From DTYU01 sp040756575 (GTDB lineage: Bacteria; Bacillota; Desulfotomaculia; Desulfotomaculales; Ammonificaceae), in NCBI GenBank assembly GCA_040756575.1, contig JBFLYP010000004.1, positions 74,895-138,894 on the forward strand: a stretch of DNA of 64,000 nucleotides. The letters are read 5' to 3'. Shown one piece after another: positions 50,810 to 60,377 of this stretch; positions within the stretch are counted from its first letter, which is position 1, and the number at the start of each line of letters is the position of its first letter. The notes under the pieces were generated by a model. The model searched no databases and was not told the origin of the DNA. It was given only the letters and a program-made list of their open reading frames with translations. The position numbers and the translations under genes are program-made.

Positions 50810-51672
50810 AACAAAGAACCTTCCACCGTCTAGTTGAAGGAGATGCACGGGACCTCTCTTTCGTAGATGACGAAAGCATCCATCTTGTGGTCACGTCGCC
50901 CCCTTACTGGACGCTGAAGAAATACCGGGAACATCCCTCCCAAATGGGGCACATTGCGGACTATGAAGAATTTATTGAGGAGCTTTCTAAGGTCTGGCGC
51001 GAGTGCTACCGCGTTTTGGTTCCTGGGGGGCGCCTGGTGTGCGTGGTGGGGGATGTGTGCTTATCCCGCCGCCGGTTTGGGAGGCACGTGGTCATTCCTT
51101 TACATGCCGATATCGTTGTTTCGTGCCGGAAAATCGGGTTTGATAACCTTAATCCCATTATTTGGCATAAGATTGCCAACGCCACCTACGAAGTTGATAA
51201 CGGGACGAAATTCCTCGGTAAGCCTTACGAACCCAACGCTATTATCAAGAACGACATCGAATTCATCCTGATGCAGCGCAAACCGGGCGGGTACAGAAAG
51301 CCCACCCCCGAACAGCGGAGGCTGTCCATGATCGACAAGAAAGACTACGAAGAATGGTTCCGGCAGTTCTGGAACATCAGCGGCGCGTCGACCCGGGAGC
51401 ACCCGGCTCCTTTCCCTCTTGAATTAGCTTACCGATTGGTACGGATGTTTTCCTTCTTTGGCGATACCGTGCTCGATCCTTTTTGCGGTACCGGCACTAC
51501 AATGTTGGCGGCGATGAAAGCAAATCGCAATAGCATCGGGGTCGAGATCGATCCCGTGTATTGCGACATGGCCATGCGGCGGTTAGAAAAAGAGGCGCGT
51601 ACGCTCTTTGACGACATCACCCTTGAGATGGTCAAGGCGAGCAGATCTAAAGCGGGCGAATATTGGGGCTAA
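50806..51672 (+). CDS. Type II DNA methyltransferase, beta class
   Basis: 288 residues. Motif IV comes first (VTSPPYWTLKKY, near residue 30) and motif I last (VLDPFCGTGTTMLAAMKANR then IGVEID), which is the beta-class order. SPPYW suggests an N4-cytosine or N6-adenine target. A variable region between 120 and 180 should read the target. It pairs with the overlapping endonuclease gene. Confidence 0.9.
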   Translation: MKQRTFHRLVEGDARDLSFVDDESIHLVVTSPPYWTLKKYREHPSQMGHIADYEEFIEELSKVWRECYRVLVPGGRLVCVVGDVCLSRRRFGRHVVIPLHADIVVSCRKIGFDNLNPIIWHKIANATYEVDNGTKFLGKPYEPNAIIKNDIEFILMQRKPGGYRKPTPEQRRLSMIDKKDYEEWFRQFWNISGASTREHPAPFPLELAYRLVRMFSFFGDTVLDPFCGTGTTMLAAMKANRNSIGVEIDPVYCDMAMRRLEKEARTLFDDITLEMVKASRSKAGEYWG

Positions 51673-51716
51673 GCAAAACGAATCGGCGAGTAACATGATT
51701 TAGGAGATGGATAGCC

Positions 51717-54700
51717 ATGAATAAACTTCCCTGGACGCCGTGGCACCAGGTGGTGCAACTCCGTGACGACATCAGATCGGGGGAGCTTTCGCTGGCCGTT
51801 TTTGCGGCCGACCTCTACGACGTGGTTATGGGCCGGGCGAAACCGATCTACCAGGACCCGGCCGAGTTTTTCGCTCTGACCTATCCCACTTTCAACCTGC
51901 GCGAACTGGCGAAGGACGTGCTGGGCCGCCTTTCAGGTAAGAATGAGAAGGCGGTGCGGCAGCTGGAGCTGACCTACGGCGGCGGCAAGACACACACCCT
52001 GATCACCCTCTACCACCTCGTTTCGAATCCGGCAGGACTGCCGGACCTGCCCGCCGTGCGGGAGTTTATCGAACACGCCGGCATCACTCCACCTAAGGCG
52101 CGGGTGGCCTGCCTGCCCTTCGATAAGTTAGATGTGGAAAAGGGGATGGAGATCAAGGCGCCGGATGGACAGGCCCGGTGGCTCAAACACCCGTGGAGTG
52201 TGCTGGCCTGGCAGATCGCCGGGGCTGAGGGCTTGCGGCTCCTTCATCCCGGCGGTAGAGACGAGGAGCGGGAGAGCGCCCCGGCGGAGAACCTTCTCAG
52301 CGACCTATTTGCCCTCCCGGGCCGGGAGGGGTTGAGCACTCTGATCTTGATGGACGAAGTGTTGGTGTACGCCCGCGAGAAGATCGGGCTTGATCCGGTC
52401 TGGCGTGGCCGGCTGCAGAACTTCTTCCAGTATTTAACCCAGGCGGCCACGAAGGTGGAGCGCTGCGCGGTGGTCGTTTCCCTTTTGGCGAGCGACCCTA
52501 AAAAGAGTGACACCCTCGGGAAGGAAATCGCCAAGGAGATGTACGACATCTTCCGGCGCGAGCAGGAAGAGGGTGTTCAGCCCGTGGTGAAGGAAGATGT
52601 GGCGGAGGTGCTGCGGCGGCGCCTGTTTACGACGGAATCGATCCGCGACCGGGAGGCTTTTCGCCCGCACGTGATGGCGGCGCTTAAGGGGATTGCGGAA
52701 TTAGACGACCAGACAAAGAAAGCCGGCAAGGCATCTGAGGAGCGCTTTCTGCAGAGTTTCCCGTTTCACCCGGACCTGACGGAGGTTTTCTACGTGAAGT
52801 GGACTCAGCTCGAGGGTTTTCAGCGGGCGCGGGGTGTTCTGCGGACCTTCGCGCTGGCCTTGCGCGAGGCGGAGAAATGGGACCATTGCCCGCTCATCGC
52901 CGCCAACGTATTTCTTAACGCTCCGGGTAGCGGGGAGATTTCGCCTGCCGCCAGGGAGCTTGCCACGGTGGTCGCCAGCGAAGAGTACGAGGGGAAGCGG
53001 CAGGAGTGGGCGGGCATCCTGGAGGGAGAGTTGGCCAAAGCACAGGCGATTCAGTCTGAGACCCCCGGGCTTAAATTCCGCGAGGTCGAGCAGGCCGTGC
53101 TGGCGACCTTTATTCACTCGCAGCCCATCGGCCAGAAGGCGCTGACCCGCGACCTTTTGGTGCTGCTCGGCCACACGCGCCCGGACAGGATTGAGGTAGA
53201 AAAGGCGCTCGGGCGCTGGGCCGAGGTTTCCTGGTTCCTCGACGAAGAAGCCCTCAGTGACGTTGAGACCGGCGGCGATGGCCGCAAAGCGCTGCCCAAA
53301 ACCTGGCGGTTGGGCTCGCGGCCCAACCTGCGGCAGATGCACAGCGAGGCCTGCCGGCGGGTAGCGGCGGAGCTAATCGAAGCCAAGCTCATTGAGACGA
53401 TCGGCAAAATGAAGAGCCTGACCGAGGGGGCTGCGGCGGCCGGTGCCAGGGTGCACGTCCTTCCCGAGCGGCCTAAGGACATCGAGGACGACGGCGAGTT
53501 CCATTATGCCGTCTTGGGGCCCAAAGCAGCCTCCACGGCGGGCAATGCCAGCAAGGAGGCGAAGCGTTTTATCGAAGAAACGACCGGACCCGACCGGCCG
53601 CGGGTTTACCGCAACGCCGTCGTGCTGGCGGTGCCGTCGCGGGAGGGATTGGAAATTGCCCGCGACCGGATCCGGGAGTACCTGGGCTGGGAAGAGGTCC
53701 GCAATATGCTCAAGGGGCAGCAGGTAGATCCGCTTCGGGCTCAGTTGCTCAGCGGCTACACGGAGGGGGCGAGGAAGAAGATTGCCGAGGCGGTCCGGCA
53801 GGCTTACTGCCTTGGCGTGACGGTCTCGGAGAAAAACGAAATCCTGGCTTACAAGCTTACCGTTGGAACCGAGCCCCTTTTTAACACCATTAAGGCCGAT
53901 CCCCGCGTTCGCATTCAGGAAACACCGGTTAGCGCGGAGGCACTGTTGCCCGAAGGTCCCTATAACCTCTGGCGCGAAGGAGAAACGGCGCGGCGGGTAA
54001 AGGACCTGGTGGGCGCCTTCGCCCAGTTCCCTCACCTGCCGAAGATGTTGCGCCGGAAGGAGATCCTGGAAACGCTGATCCAAGGCGTCAAGGAAGGGCT
54101 CTTTGTCCTGCGAACCGTGCGTCCGGACCGGTCGGTGCGGACCATCTGGCGCGATGAGCCGTTAGAGGCGGACCTGAAGGACCCCGGCCTGGAGCTGGTG
54201 CTGCCGGAAGCCGCTACTTTGTCGGCGATCCCTGCCGGTCTGCTGGTTCCCGGAGCGCTGCCGGGGCTGTGGCCCGACCCGCCCGAAATCAGCGTTGGGG
54301 ACGTGGTCGCGTACTTCCGCGGCGGAAACGTGGTTCAGGTGCCTAAAGAAGGATACACCGAACCGGTAGTCATTCCTAAGGCTGACCCGGAAGTTGTTTA
54401 CGCAGCGATAGCCGAGGCGGTTAAGACCGGGAAGCTATGGCTGACTACGGAGGTAGCCAGCGTCTGCGCCGAGGAGGTACCGGCTGGAATCCTAACCGAC
54501 GCTGCCAGGCTCCAGCCCCCGCCGTCTCCCATTCCGGTCACGGCAGTGCTTCCGGCAAATCTTCCCGAAGCCTGGCCGGGCAAAGAAACAACGGCGCTGG
54601 CCGTTGCCGGCGCGCTTTCGCGCAAGGCCGGCAAGCCCTTGCCCTGGGCAGTGATCCGGGAGGCCATTGACGGGGCGATTAAAGCCCGGCTGTTAGAGAA

Positions 54701-55031
54701 GACCGTGGATTCGGGTCCCTGGCCCTGCGCTTTCGGCGGCGCGCAGCAGGTCAAGCTCCGGGTGCCGGCCGAAGAGGTGGTGCCGCCTGTTGAGCCGCCA
54801 CCGCCACTGCCGCCGAAGCCGGGCTTTAAAGTAGCCCGGGCGGAGCTGCGCCCCCACCAGATTCAGGATTTAGCCGAGGTCATAGGCGAACTGGTCAACG
54901 CCACCGTCGGCTACGAGCTTGTCTTTAGGTTGCAAGTCGAATTGGGCGGCACCGCGGCGCTGCCCGATGAGATTATCCGAAAGGTGAACGAGTTGCTGGG
55001 CGCGGTTGCGGCAGATCTGAAGCTGGAGTGA
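51717..55031 (+). CDS. DUF499 (COG1483) AAA+ ATPase, defence-associated
   Basis: 1104 residues. N-terminal LRDDIRSGELSLAVFAADLYD and the Walker A ELTYGGGKTHTLITLYHLVS are the DUF499 signature. Walker B is TLILMDEVLVYA. The C-terminal 400 residues contain repeated small domains and a final helical tail. COG1483 and COG1743 genes are known neighbours in defence islands; here the TIR-HNH-restriction block separates them. It probably powers a complex with the SNF2 helicase and the DUF1156 methylase. Confidence 0.9.
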   Translation: MNKLPWTPWHQVVQLRDDIRSGELSLAVFAADLYDVVMGRAKPIYQDPAEFFALTYPTFNLRELAKDVLGRLSGKNEKAVRQLELTYGGGKTHTLITLYHLVSNPAGLPDLPAVREFIEHAGITPPKARVACLPFDKLDVEKGMEIKAPDGQARWLKHPWSVLAWQIAGAEGLRLLHPGGRDEERESAPAENLLSDLFALPGREGLSTLILMDEVLVYAREKIGLDPVWRGRLQNFFQYLTQAATKVERCAVVVSLLASDPKKSDTLGKEIAKEMYDIFRREQEEGVQPVVKEDVAEVLRRRLFTTESIRDREAFRPHVMAALKGIAELDDQTKKAGKASEERFLQSFPFHPDLTEVFYVKWTQLEGFQRARGVLRTFALALREAEKWDHCPLIAANVFLNAPGSGEISPAARELATVVASEEYEGKRQEWAGILEGELAKAQAIQSETPGLKFREVEQAVLATFIHSQPIGQKALTRDLLVLLGHTRPDRIEVEKALGRWAEVSWFLDEEALSDVETGGDGRKALPKTWRLGSRPNLRQMHSEACRRVAAELIEAKLIETIGKMKSLTEGAAAAGARVHVLPERPKDIEDDGEFHYAVLGPKAASTAGNASKEAKRFIEETTGPDRPRVYRNAVVLAVPSREGLEIARDRIREYLGWEEVRNMLKGQQVDPLRAQLLSGYTEGARKKIAEAVRQAYCLGVTVSEKNEILAYKLTVGTEPLFNTIKADPRVRIQETPVSAEALLPEGPYNLWREGETARRVKDLVGAFAQFPHLPKMLRRKEILETLIQGVKEGLFVLRTVRPDRSVRTIWRDEPLEADLKDPGLELVLPEAATLSAIPAGLLVPGALPGLWPDPPEISVGDVVAYFRGGNVVQVPKEGYTEPVVIPKADPEVVYAAIAEAVKTGKLWLTTEVASVCAEEVPAGILTDAARLQPPPSPIPVTAVLPANLPEAWPGKETTALAVAGALSRKAGKPLPWAVIREAIDGAIKARLLEKTVDSGPWPCAFGGAQQVKLRVPAEEVVPPVEPPPPLPPKPGFKVARAELRPHQIQDLAEVIGELVNATVGYELVFRLQVELGGTAALPDEIIRKVNELLGAVAADLKLE

Positions 55032-55137
55032 TATCCCAAAGGGCTAAAGGCGGCGTAGGGTTTCGGAAAGCCGGAGATAGGGGATGGTGAAGACTTTTGG
55101 ATATCACGCCGGACAAGAAAAGGTTGCTTGATCTATC

Positions 55138-55248
55138 ATGGCTACCCATCTGATTGACGAGGCAGCGCTGGCGGCTATGGAAAGAGACGATTACGAAGGC
55201 TTTTTGCAGGCACGGGAGAAGCGGATTATGGCGGCGTTGGCGGCTTAG
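55138..55248 (+). other. Short open frame, possible gene remnant
   Basis: ATG 55138 gives 36 residues (THLIDEAALAAMERDDYEGF then LQAREKRIMAALAA), helical and acidic, of plausible protein composition. A second frame just upstream gives LDITPDKKRLLDLSWLPI. Together they look like the end of a decayed gene between DUF499 and the NERD gene. Family not recognised. Confidence 0.3.
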
Positions 55249-55276
55249 CTGAAGGTTTAATCCGGGGGGAAACACG

Positions 55277-56223
55277 GTGCCGGCACGGGTAATGCGCCAG
55301 AACAAGGCGATTAAAGAACTTTTCCGCCAAAAGATAAAAGAGAAGGTAGCCCGCGAGAAAGAAAAGAGGCGCAACCGGCTTGATGAGGAGCTTCCTTCCT
55401 GGATCTCCTGGGCGCTGAAGCCGGTGGCGGATTTGGCTTTTGAGATGCGGCAGCGCCGGGATAGCAACCGGGGTGAAGGCGGAGAGGACCGGGCGGCTTT
55501 TAACTTTTGGCTTTTTCTGTCCAAAGATTGGGTGCTGGTCAACGACGTGGTTTTGGAACCAAAGCCCGACGAGTTCATCCAGGTAGACCATATCCTGATT
55601 GGGCCGCCGGGAGTCTACCTCATAGAGACCAAAGCCTGGGAAGGGGCTTTCTCGGGATATAAAGACAACTGGAGGCGTAAGGAAGGCAGCTCATGGGTAC
55701 GGTGTGAGAGCCCGACCAAACAAAACAAGCGGCATGTACGCCTTTTTAAGGAGTGGCTGGAAGGTAATCTGGGTGGGGCCCTGCCGCCCAACGTAGAACA
55801 GTGGCTTTTTCCGGCAGTGCTTTTCACCCGGGCAAAGTGGCTCAAGGTAGAGGAGTGTTCGATGCCGGTATTTGATAGCGGGGTGGGTCTTCCTGGTACA
55901 TCCGCCGTCAGACAAAGAATGTTGTGCTTGGTGCGGAGCAGATAAACGCCATAGCCGGGGCGTTGGTTAATGCTAAGCCGCTTATGGGGCAAGATTCCGC
56001 TGCCGCGGAATGTTCACCTGTTTCGGAGGCGGCCTCCGAAGAAGCGGTTCCAAAAGATTTCTTGAGCCGCCTCCAGGTTCAAACCGGGAAAATCCGGGAT
56101 GGCCGGTGTTACGTAAAGGTTTACGGTGACAAGGAAGATGCTGAAAAAGTCCGGTCAACCTATGAAGCAGAGGGCAAGCGGCCGGGTCCGTTGAAACCTG
56201 ACCGCTTCATGTACTCGCCGTAG
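55277..56223 (+). CDS. NERD-domain nuclease-like protein, frameshifted near 55890
   Basis: The first frame encodes 200 good residues: a basic coiled-coil start (LFRQKIKEKVAREKEKRRNR), then the NERD domain with VLVNDVVLEP, EFIQVDHILIGPPGVYLIET and KAWEGAFSGY. The D-x(n)-E-x-K core fits a nuclease-like fold. Near 55890 the frame is lost, and the -1 frame continues as YIRRQTKNVVLGAEQINAIA and LSRLQVQTGKIRDGR to 56223. The shift has the sign of one missing base. It is the first gene of the NERD/Hsp70/helicase trio. Whether intact in the cell is open. Confidence 0.72.
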
Positions 56224-56413
56224 CGGTTTTTCTCGGGCGCTACGGACTCAAAGCTCTTCCGGAGGAGCCAGAAGTCGATTCCAGAGGGTTGCGGATGGAA
56301 ATCGTTTATCCAGCTTCTATGAGTTTTCGGAGTGTAGAGGTAATTGGAACAATATGGCGAATTAGCTAATAAACGGACTGGTTTTCTAGTTCTTTATAAG
56401 GAGAGTGTTCGGG

Positions 56414-58828
56414 GTGCAAAACTTCTGGCGATACTTTCCGGAACCCTTAAAAGGACGGGTGATTAAGAAACCGGTCCGTGTTCTCGGTATCGATCTCGGG
56501 ACAACCAATTCTGCGGTGGCCGAGATTGTCTGGGAGCCCGGCAGTTCGCTACCGCCGGCTGCGCGGTGTCTGGAGGTGGACCAGGAGACTTTAGAAGGCC
56601 GCCATACCCACCCGCTCGTACCCTCGGTGGTTGCCATTTACGGGGACAAGCTGTTTGTCGGCGAGGGGGCCAAGCGCCTGCGCGCTGCGGCGGAGAAGGG
56701 ATTGGAGCAGAACCGCAACCTCTTTTACGAGTGCAAGAACGAGATGGGGGTAAGGCGAACATACCACAGGGCTCCCGAGGGCTTCCGGTCTGCGGCGGAG
56801 ATCGGCGGGAAGGTGCTGCGGTTTCTTTATGAAGCGGCCCTCGCCGACGATCCCACGCTTCCCGACCGGGTGGTGGTCACCGTTCCGGCCTCTTTTCAAC
56901 TCGCCCAGCGGCGCGACACTTTGGAAGCGGCAAGGCTCGCCGGCCTAACGCTTACGGAGGGGGACCTCCTTGACGAGCCGTTGGCAGCGTTTATGGACTA
57001 CCTTTTATCCGGCGGCCATGAACCGCCACTCGCGCCTGGTGAAGCCAAAAATCTTGTGGTCTTTGATTTTGGTGGCGGCACCTGCGATGTGGCGGTCTTT
57101 CGCCTGAGTTTACCGCTTGAAGGCGGCTCCCCGAGAGTAGCTTTTTTATCGGTTTCGCGCTACTACCGGCTGGGCGGCGGGGATATTGACAGGGCGATTG
57201 TATACGAGGTGCTGCTACCGGAACTGCTGAAACAGAACGACTTAGGTGCGTTTGCCTTGAGTTTTGCCGAAAAAAGAAGGCTGGAGCCCGTGCTTTTAGG
57301 AGCGGCAGAAAATTTGAAAATCGGCCTCAGCGTGGAGATCGCCCGGCTGAAGGCTTTCAGTAAATACGCCGCTGCTGACAAAAGTTCAATTCTGCAAAAA
57401 GACCCGTGTGTCCACTCCTGCAAGTTGGGGAAAAGAACCCTCGTGCTGCGGAATCCCCAGCTAACGGCGCAACAGTTTGAAGCCCTCCTGGCTCCTTTTC
57501 TCGATCGTGACCTCCTTTATGCCCGCGAGACCGAGTACCGGCTGACCTGCTCGGTCTTTGCCCCGTTACAGGACGCACTTGAACGCGCCGGGCTTGACCC
57601 CGAAGAAGTGGATTTCTGCTTAATGGTCGGCGGTAGCAGCCTCATTCCGCAGGTGATTGAGGCGGTAGCCGAGTTTTTCCCTGCGGGGAAAGTCTTGACT
57701 CACCCCGATAGGGAATCGTGGCAGACCACCGTGGCGCGCGGGGCCGCCTATCAGGCCCTGGCGCTCGCTCTTACCGGTAGGGGCTTTATCCAGCCTGTAT
57801 GCCACGACGATATTAAGATCCGTACAACAAGCGGGCTGCGGGTGCTGGTGCCCCGGGGTGCCGAATTGCCTTACCCCTCCGGTGGCGCTTACGCGGAATG
57901 TTCCGGTCTCGCCGTTCCGGCCGCCGTTTCCTCCGGATCGCTCGACCTCCGGGTGGAAATCGTCGCCGGAGAGGAAGACCGCGTACTTTTGAGTGAGATC
58001 TGGGATATTTACGCGCCGGCCGAGAAAGGTGAGCCTCTTTGCTTGAAGTACCGCTACGACACGAACCAGATCCTTGAACTTGAGCTGTTCCGGGCGGGCG
58101 GCGAGCGCCAGGGGGTTTTTCACGCCAGGCTGGAAAAACCGTTGACAAACGTGGTGAACCCTGACGCCAAACGCTTGCGCATCTACGAGATGGAGGAAGA
58201 GCTGAAAGATTTAACCGTGAAAAAGGCTGCAGATCACCTCCTGGTAGATAAACTGGTGGAGCTTGCTGAAGCCTATGCAGACCTGAAACAGTACGAAAAA
58301 GCGATAAACCTGCTTAAGGCGGCGCTCCAGAAGAAACGCGGCCCGGACGCCGCGATCCTTAATAAGCTGGGTATTTACTGCGGTGAATTAGGTGATTTTG
58401 AACGGCAGGAGAAGTTTTACCGGGAAGCGGCAGCGGCTACTACTTGGGGCGGTCCTTGGTTCAACCTTGCCCTGGCCCAAAAGGGACGGGGGCAAATCGC
58501 TGCGGCGGTGGAGTCGGTGGAGAAGGCTTTGGCGCGCGAGCGGGAGGCGCCGTATTTGGTCTTGCGGGCGCAGTTGGCAGAAGCGGAGGGGAAGACCGGG
58601 GATTACGAAAGGTATTTGGAAGAAGCGCTGCGGGCTTTCGGCCCGGTTACCCGGCTTACCGAGTGGGAACTCGGTTGGTTCCTTACGGCGGCGCGGCTGG
58701 CGGGAGATGACGGGAAAATAAAGGAAGCCCAGGCGGAAATGAAGCGCAGGCGCAGGGGGTTGGCACCCGGAGGTACGGGCTACCTACCAGATCTGCGGCC
58801 AGAAACGGCTGGAGGGGCGACGGAATGA
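56414..58828 (+). CDS. Hsp70-family ATPase with C-terminal TPR repeats
   Basis: About 804 residues; GTG 56414 has better spacing to AAGGAGA than GTG 56405. The nucleotide-binding domain has VLGIDLGTTNSAVAEIV, VVFDFGGGTCDVAVF and FCLMVGGSSLIPQVIEAVAE. A divergent beta-domain follows; the usual substrate lid is replaced from about residue 620 by TPR-like helices (YADLKQYEKAINLLKAALQK, NKLGIYCGELGDFERQEKFY). It is not the housekeeping DnaK. It overlaps the SF1 helicase gene by 4 bp, so the two are translationally coupled and probably partners. Confidence 0.88.
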   Translation: MQNFWRYFPEPLKGRVIKKPVRVLGIDLGTTNSAVAEIVWEPGSSLPPAARCLEVDQETLEGRHTHPLVPSVVAIYGDKLFVGEGAKRLRAAAEKGLEQNRNLFYECKNEMGVRRTYHRAPEGFRSAAEIGGKVLRFLYEAALADDPTLPDRVVVTVPASFQLAQRRDTLEAARLAGLTLTEGDLLDEPLAAFMDYLLSGGHEPPLAPGEAKNLVVFDFGGGTCDVAVFRLSLPLEGGSPRVAFLSVSRYYRLGGGDIDRAIVYEVLLPELLKQNDLGAFALSFAEKRRLEPVLLGAAENLKIGLSVEIARLKAFSKYAAADKSSILQKDPCVHSCKLGKRTLVLRNPQLTAQQFEALLAPFLDRDLLYARETEYRLTCSVFAPLQDALERAGLDPEEVDFCLMVGGSSLIPQVIEAVAEFFPAGKVLTHPDRESWQTTVARGAAYQALALALTGRGFIQPVCHDDIKIRTTSGLRVLVPRGAELPYPSGGAYAECSGLAVPAAVSSGSLDLRVEIVAGEEDRVLLSEIWDIYAPAEKGEPLCLKYRYDTNQILELELFRAGGERQGVFHARLEKPLTNVVNPDAKRLRIYEMEEELKDLTVKKAADHLLVDKLVELAEAYADLKQYEKAINLLKAALQKKRGPDAAILNKLGIYCGELGDFERQEKFYREAAAATTWGGPWFNLALAQKGRGQIAAAVESVEKALAREREAPYLVLRAQLAEAEGKTGDYERYLEEALRAFGPVTRLTEWELGWFLTAARLAGDDGKIKEAQAEMKRRRRGLAPGGTGYLPDLRPETAGGATE

Positions 58829-60060
58829 ATACTTGGTTGCTGTCGCGGGCGGAGTTAACGCCGGAGCAGATACGGGCGATAGAGCTTTCTCCGTCGGAGC
58901 ACCGGGTCATCCTGGGGCCTCCCGGTTCGGGCAAGACACAGATCCTGCTGCACCGCGCGCGCTATCTTTGCGACACCTGGAAAACGCTGGCCGGGCGGTT
59001 TCAGATCTTCGTTTTCACCAACGTTTTAAAAGAGTATATCCGGTCGGCACTCGACCTGCTAGATCTCCCGCTCGATTGTATTTCTACACTCGATTCATGG
59101 TGTTACACCTTTTACGAGGAGCGTATCGGGGGGAAAATCCCCTGGGACGCCGCCAACAGGGTGCCTGATTTTCCGGAGATTCGCCGGAGGGTCCTCGAGG
59201 AGGTCCGGCGGCATCCGTCGCGCGCGCCACGGTATGATTTCGTGATGTTGGACGAAGGCCAGGATTTGGACGGCACGTCGTTCGATCTTTTGCGGACGAT
59301 CGCCCGGCACGTTACGGTTTGTATGGACCACAAACAGCGGATTTACGAGCGAGGCGCCGGCGAGGCGGAGATTCTGAAACGCCTGGGCCTCAGGAAACGG
59401 AATATCACCCTTTTGCAGGCCTTCCGGTGCTGCCCTTACGTTGCCCGGACGGCGGCGGTCTTTGTGGACGACCCGGAGGAGAAAAGGCTCTACTTGCAAC
59501 AGGTGAAAACATACCAGGGGGAAAAGGAAACGCCCGTTTTCTACCGGGCGAGCGACCTTGATGATGAGAAGCGCCGCCTCGGTGAGGTCCTGCGGGTACG
59601 TTTGGCCAAAGGGGAGCGGGTGGCAGTTCTTTTCAACCAAAGGAGGCAGGTTTTTGGCTTTGCGAACAGCTTGCGGCAAGCGGGGATAGAAATCGAAACC
59701 ATGGAAGATTTGGACTTCAGCAGCAGTAGTCCGAAATTTATCACCTATCATAGCGCCAAAGGTCTCACGTTCGATACCGTGCTTATCCCGCGGCTGGTTG
59801 GGGGCTCCTTCCCTAAAAAGCAAGAGGAGTCAATAATCCGCCTCTTGTTCGTTGGAATTACCCGCGCCACCAAGTGGGTATACCTGAGCGCGGTTCAGGG
59901 GAAAGAACTCCGCTGCCTCAGCAGGCTGCAGCCGCTGGTCTCTGAGGGCGTTTTGACCAGTCAAAGCGGGTCTGCACTAGTGTTGCCGCCGCAGGACAGG
60001 CCGTCCCCGCCGGAGATACCGAACGACGAAGACGAAATCGATGTTATTGATTTGCTATAG
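58825..60060 (+). CDS. Compact SF1 (UvrD/PcrA-like) helicase
   Basis: 411 residues, short for UvrD (about 700). Walker A VILGPPGSGKTQILLHRA, motif II YDFVMLDEGQDLD, motif IV-like LFNQRRQVFGFANSL, motif V FITYHSAKGLTFDTVLIP and motif VI RLLFVGITRATKWVYLS are all present, while the 1B and 2B insertions are reduced. The C-terminus is Pro/Asp-rich. It overlaps the Hsp70-TPR gene. NERD domains are often fused to such helicases; here the same parts are separate genes around an Hsp70. Confidence 0.9.
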   Translation: MNTWLLSRAELTPEQIRAIELSPSEHRVILGPPGSGKTQILLHRARYLCDTWKTLAGRFQIFVFTNVLKEYIRSALDLLDLPLDCISTLDSWCYTFYEERIGGKIPWDAANRVPDFPEIRRRVLEEVRRHPSRAPRYDFVMLDEGQDLDGTSFDLLRTIARHVTVCMDHKQRIYERGAGEAEILKRLGLRKRNITLLQAFRCCPYVARTAAVFVDDPEEKRLYLQQVKTYQGEKETPVFYRASDLDDEKRRLGEVLRVRLAKGERVAVLFNQRRQVFGFANSLRQAGIEIETMEDLDFSSSSPKFITYHSAKGLTFDTVLIPRLVGGSFPKKQEESIIRLLFVGITRATKWVYLSAVQGKELRCLSRLQPLVSEGVLTSQSGSALVLPPQDRPSPPEIPNDEDEIDVIDLL

Positions 60061-60377
60061 GCGCTCAACCTTCTGGGCAGGCGGCCCTCAGAGGCACCGT
60101 TGAATATACGCAATGATATGATTCCAGTGCGGAAAGTCGATTGGAGGTGCCGGGTGGCGAAGCATTCTCTCATTATAACAAAACTCCGGGATTTCCGGTG
60201 TTGGTTCTGCCAGAGCATTCCTGTAATCTCATCAGGAGGGAGTTGACCTAGAAAAAGACCTCCGGTAGAAAGGATTTAAAGTCATAACAACCCCATAACT
60301 ACCGGAGGTCGAGAGAATGCGCGAGCGCGAAAAGAAACTCTGGATGATCCGCGAGCACCACACCCTGATAGGGGAGT
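60061..60377. other. Intergenic region with a 12-bp inverted repeat and truncated frame
   Basis: GACCTCCGGTAG (60257-60268) and CTACCGGAGGTC (60299-60310) form a perfect inverted repeat. It is followed at 60317 by a frame starting REREKKLWMIREHHTLIGE, which soon degrades. This could be a terminal repeat plus the start of a lost insertion-sequence or regulator gene. It marks the right edge of the defence island. Confidence 0.45.

Noticed and set aside
41160..54083. Long antisense open frames opposite the helicase, methylase and DUF499 genes
   Set aside because: Shadows of high third-position G+C in the real genes; no binding sites or family patterns.
56414..58828. Housekeeping dnaK
   Set aside because: No grpE or dnaJ nearby, TPR end instead of the lid, and overlap with an SF1 helicase gene.
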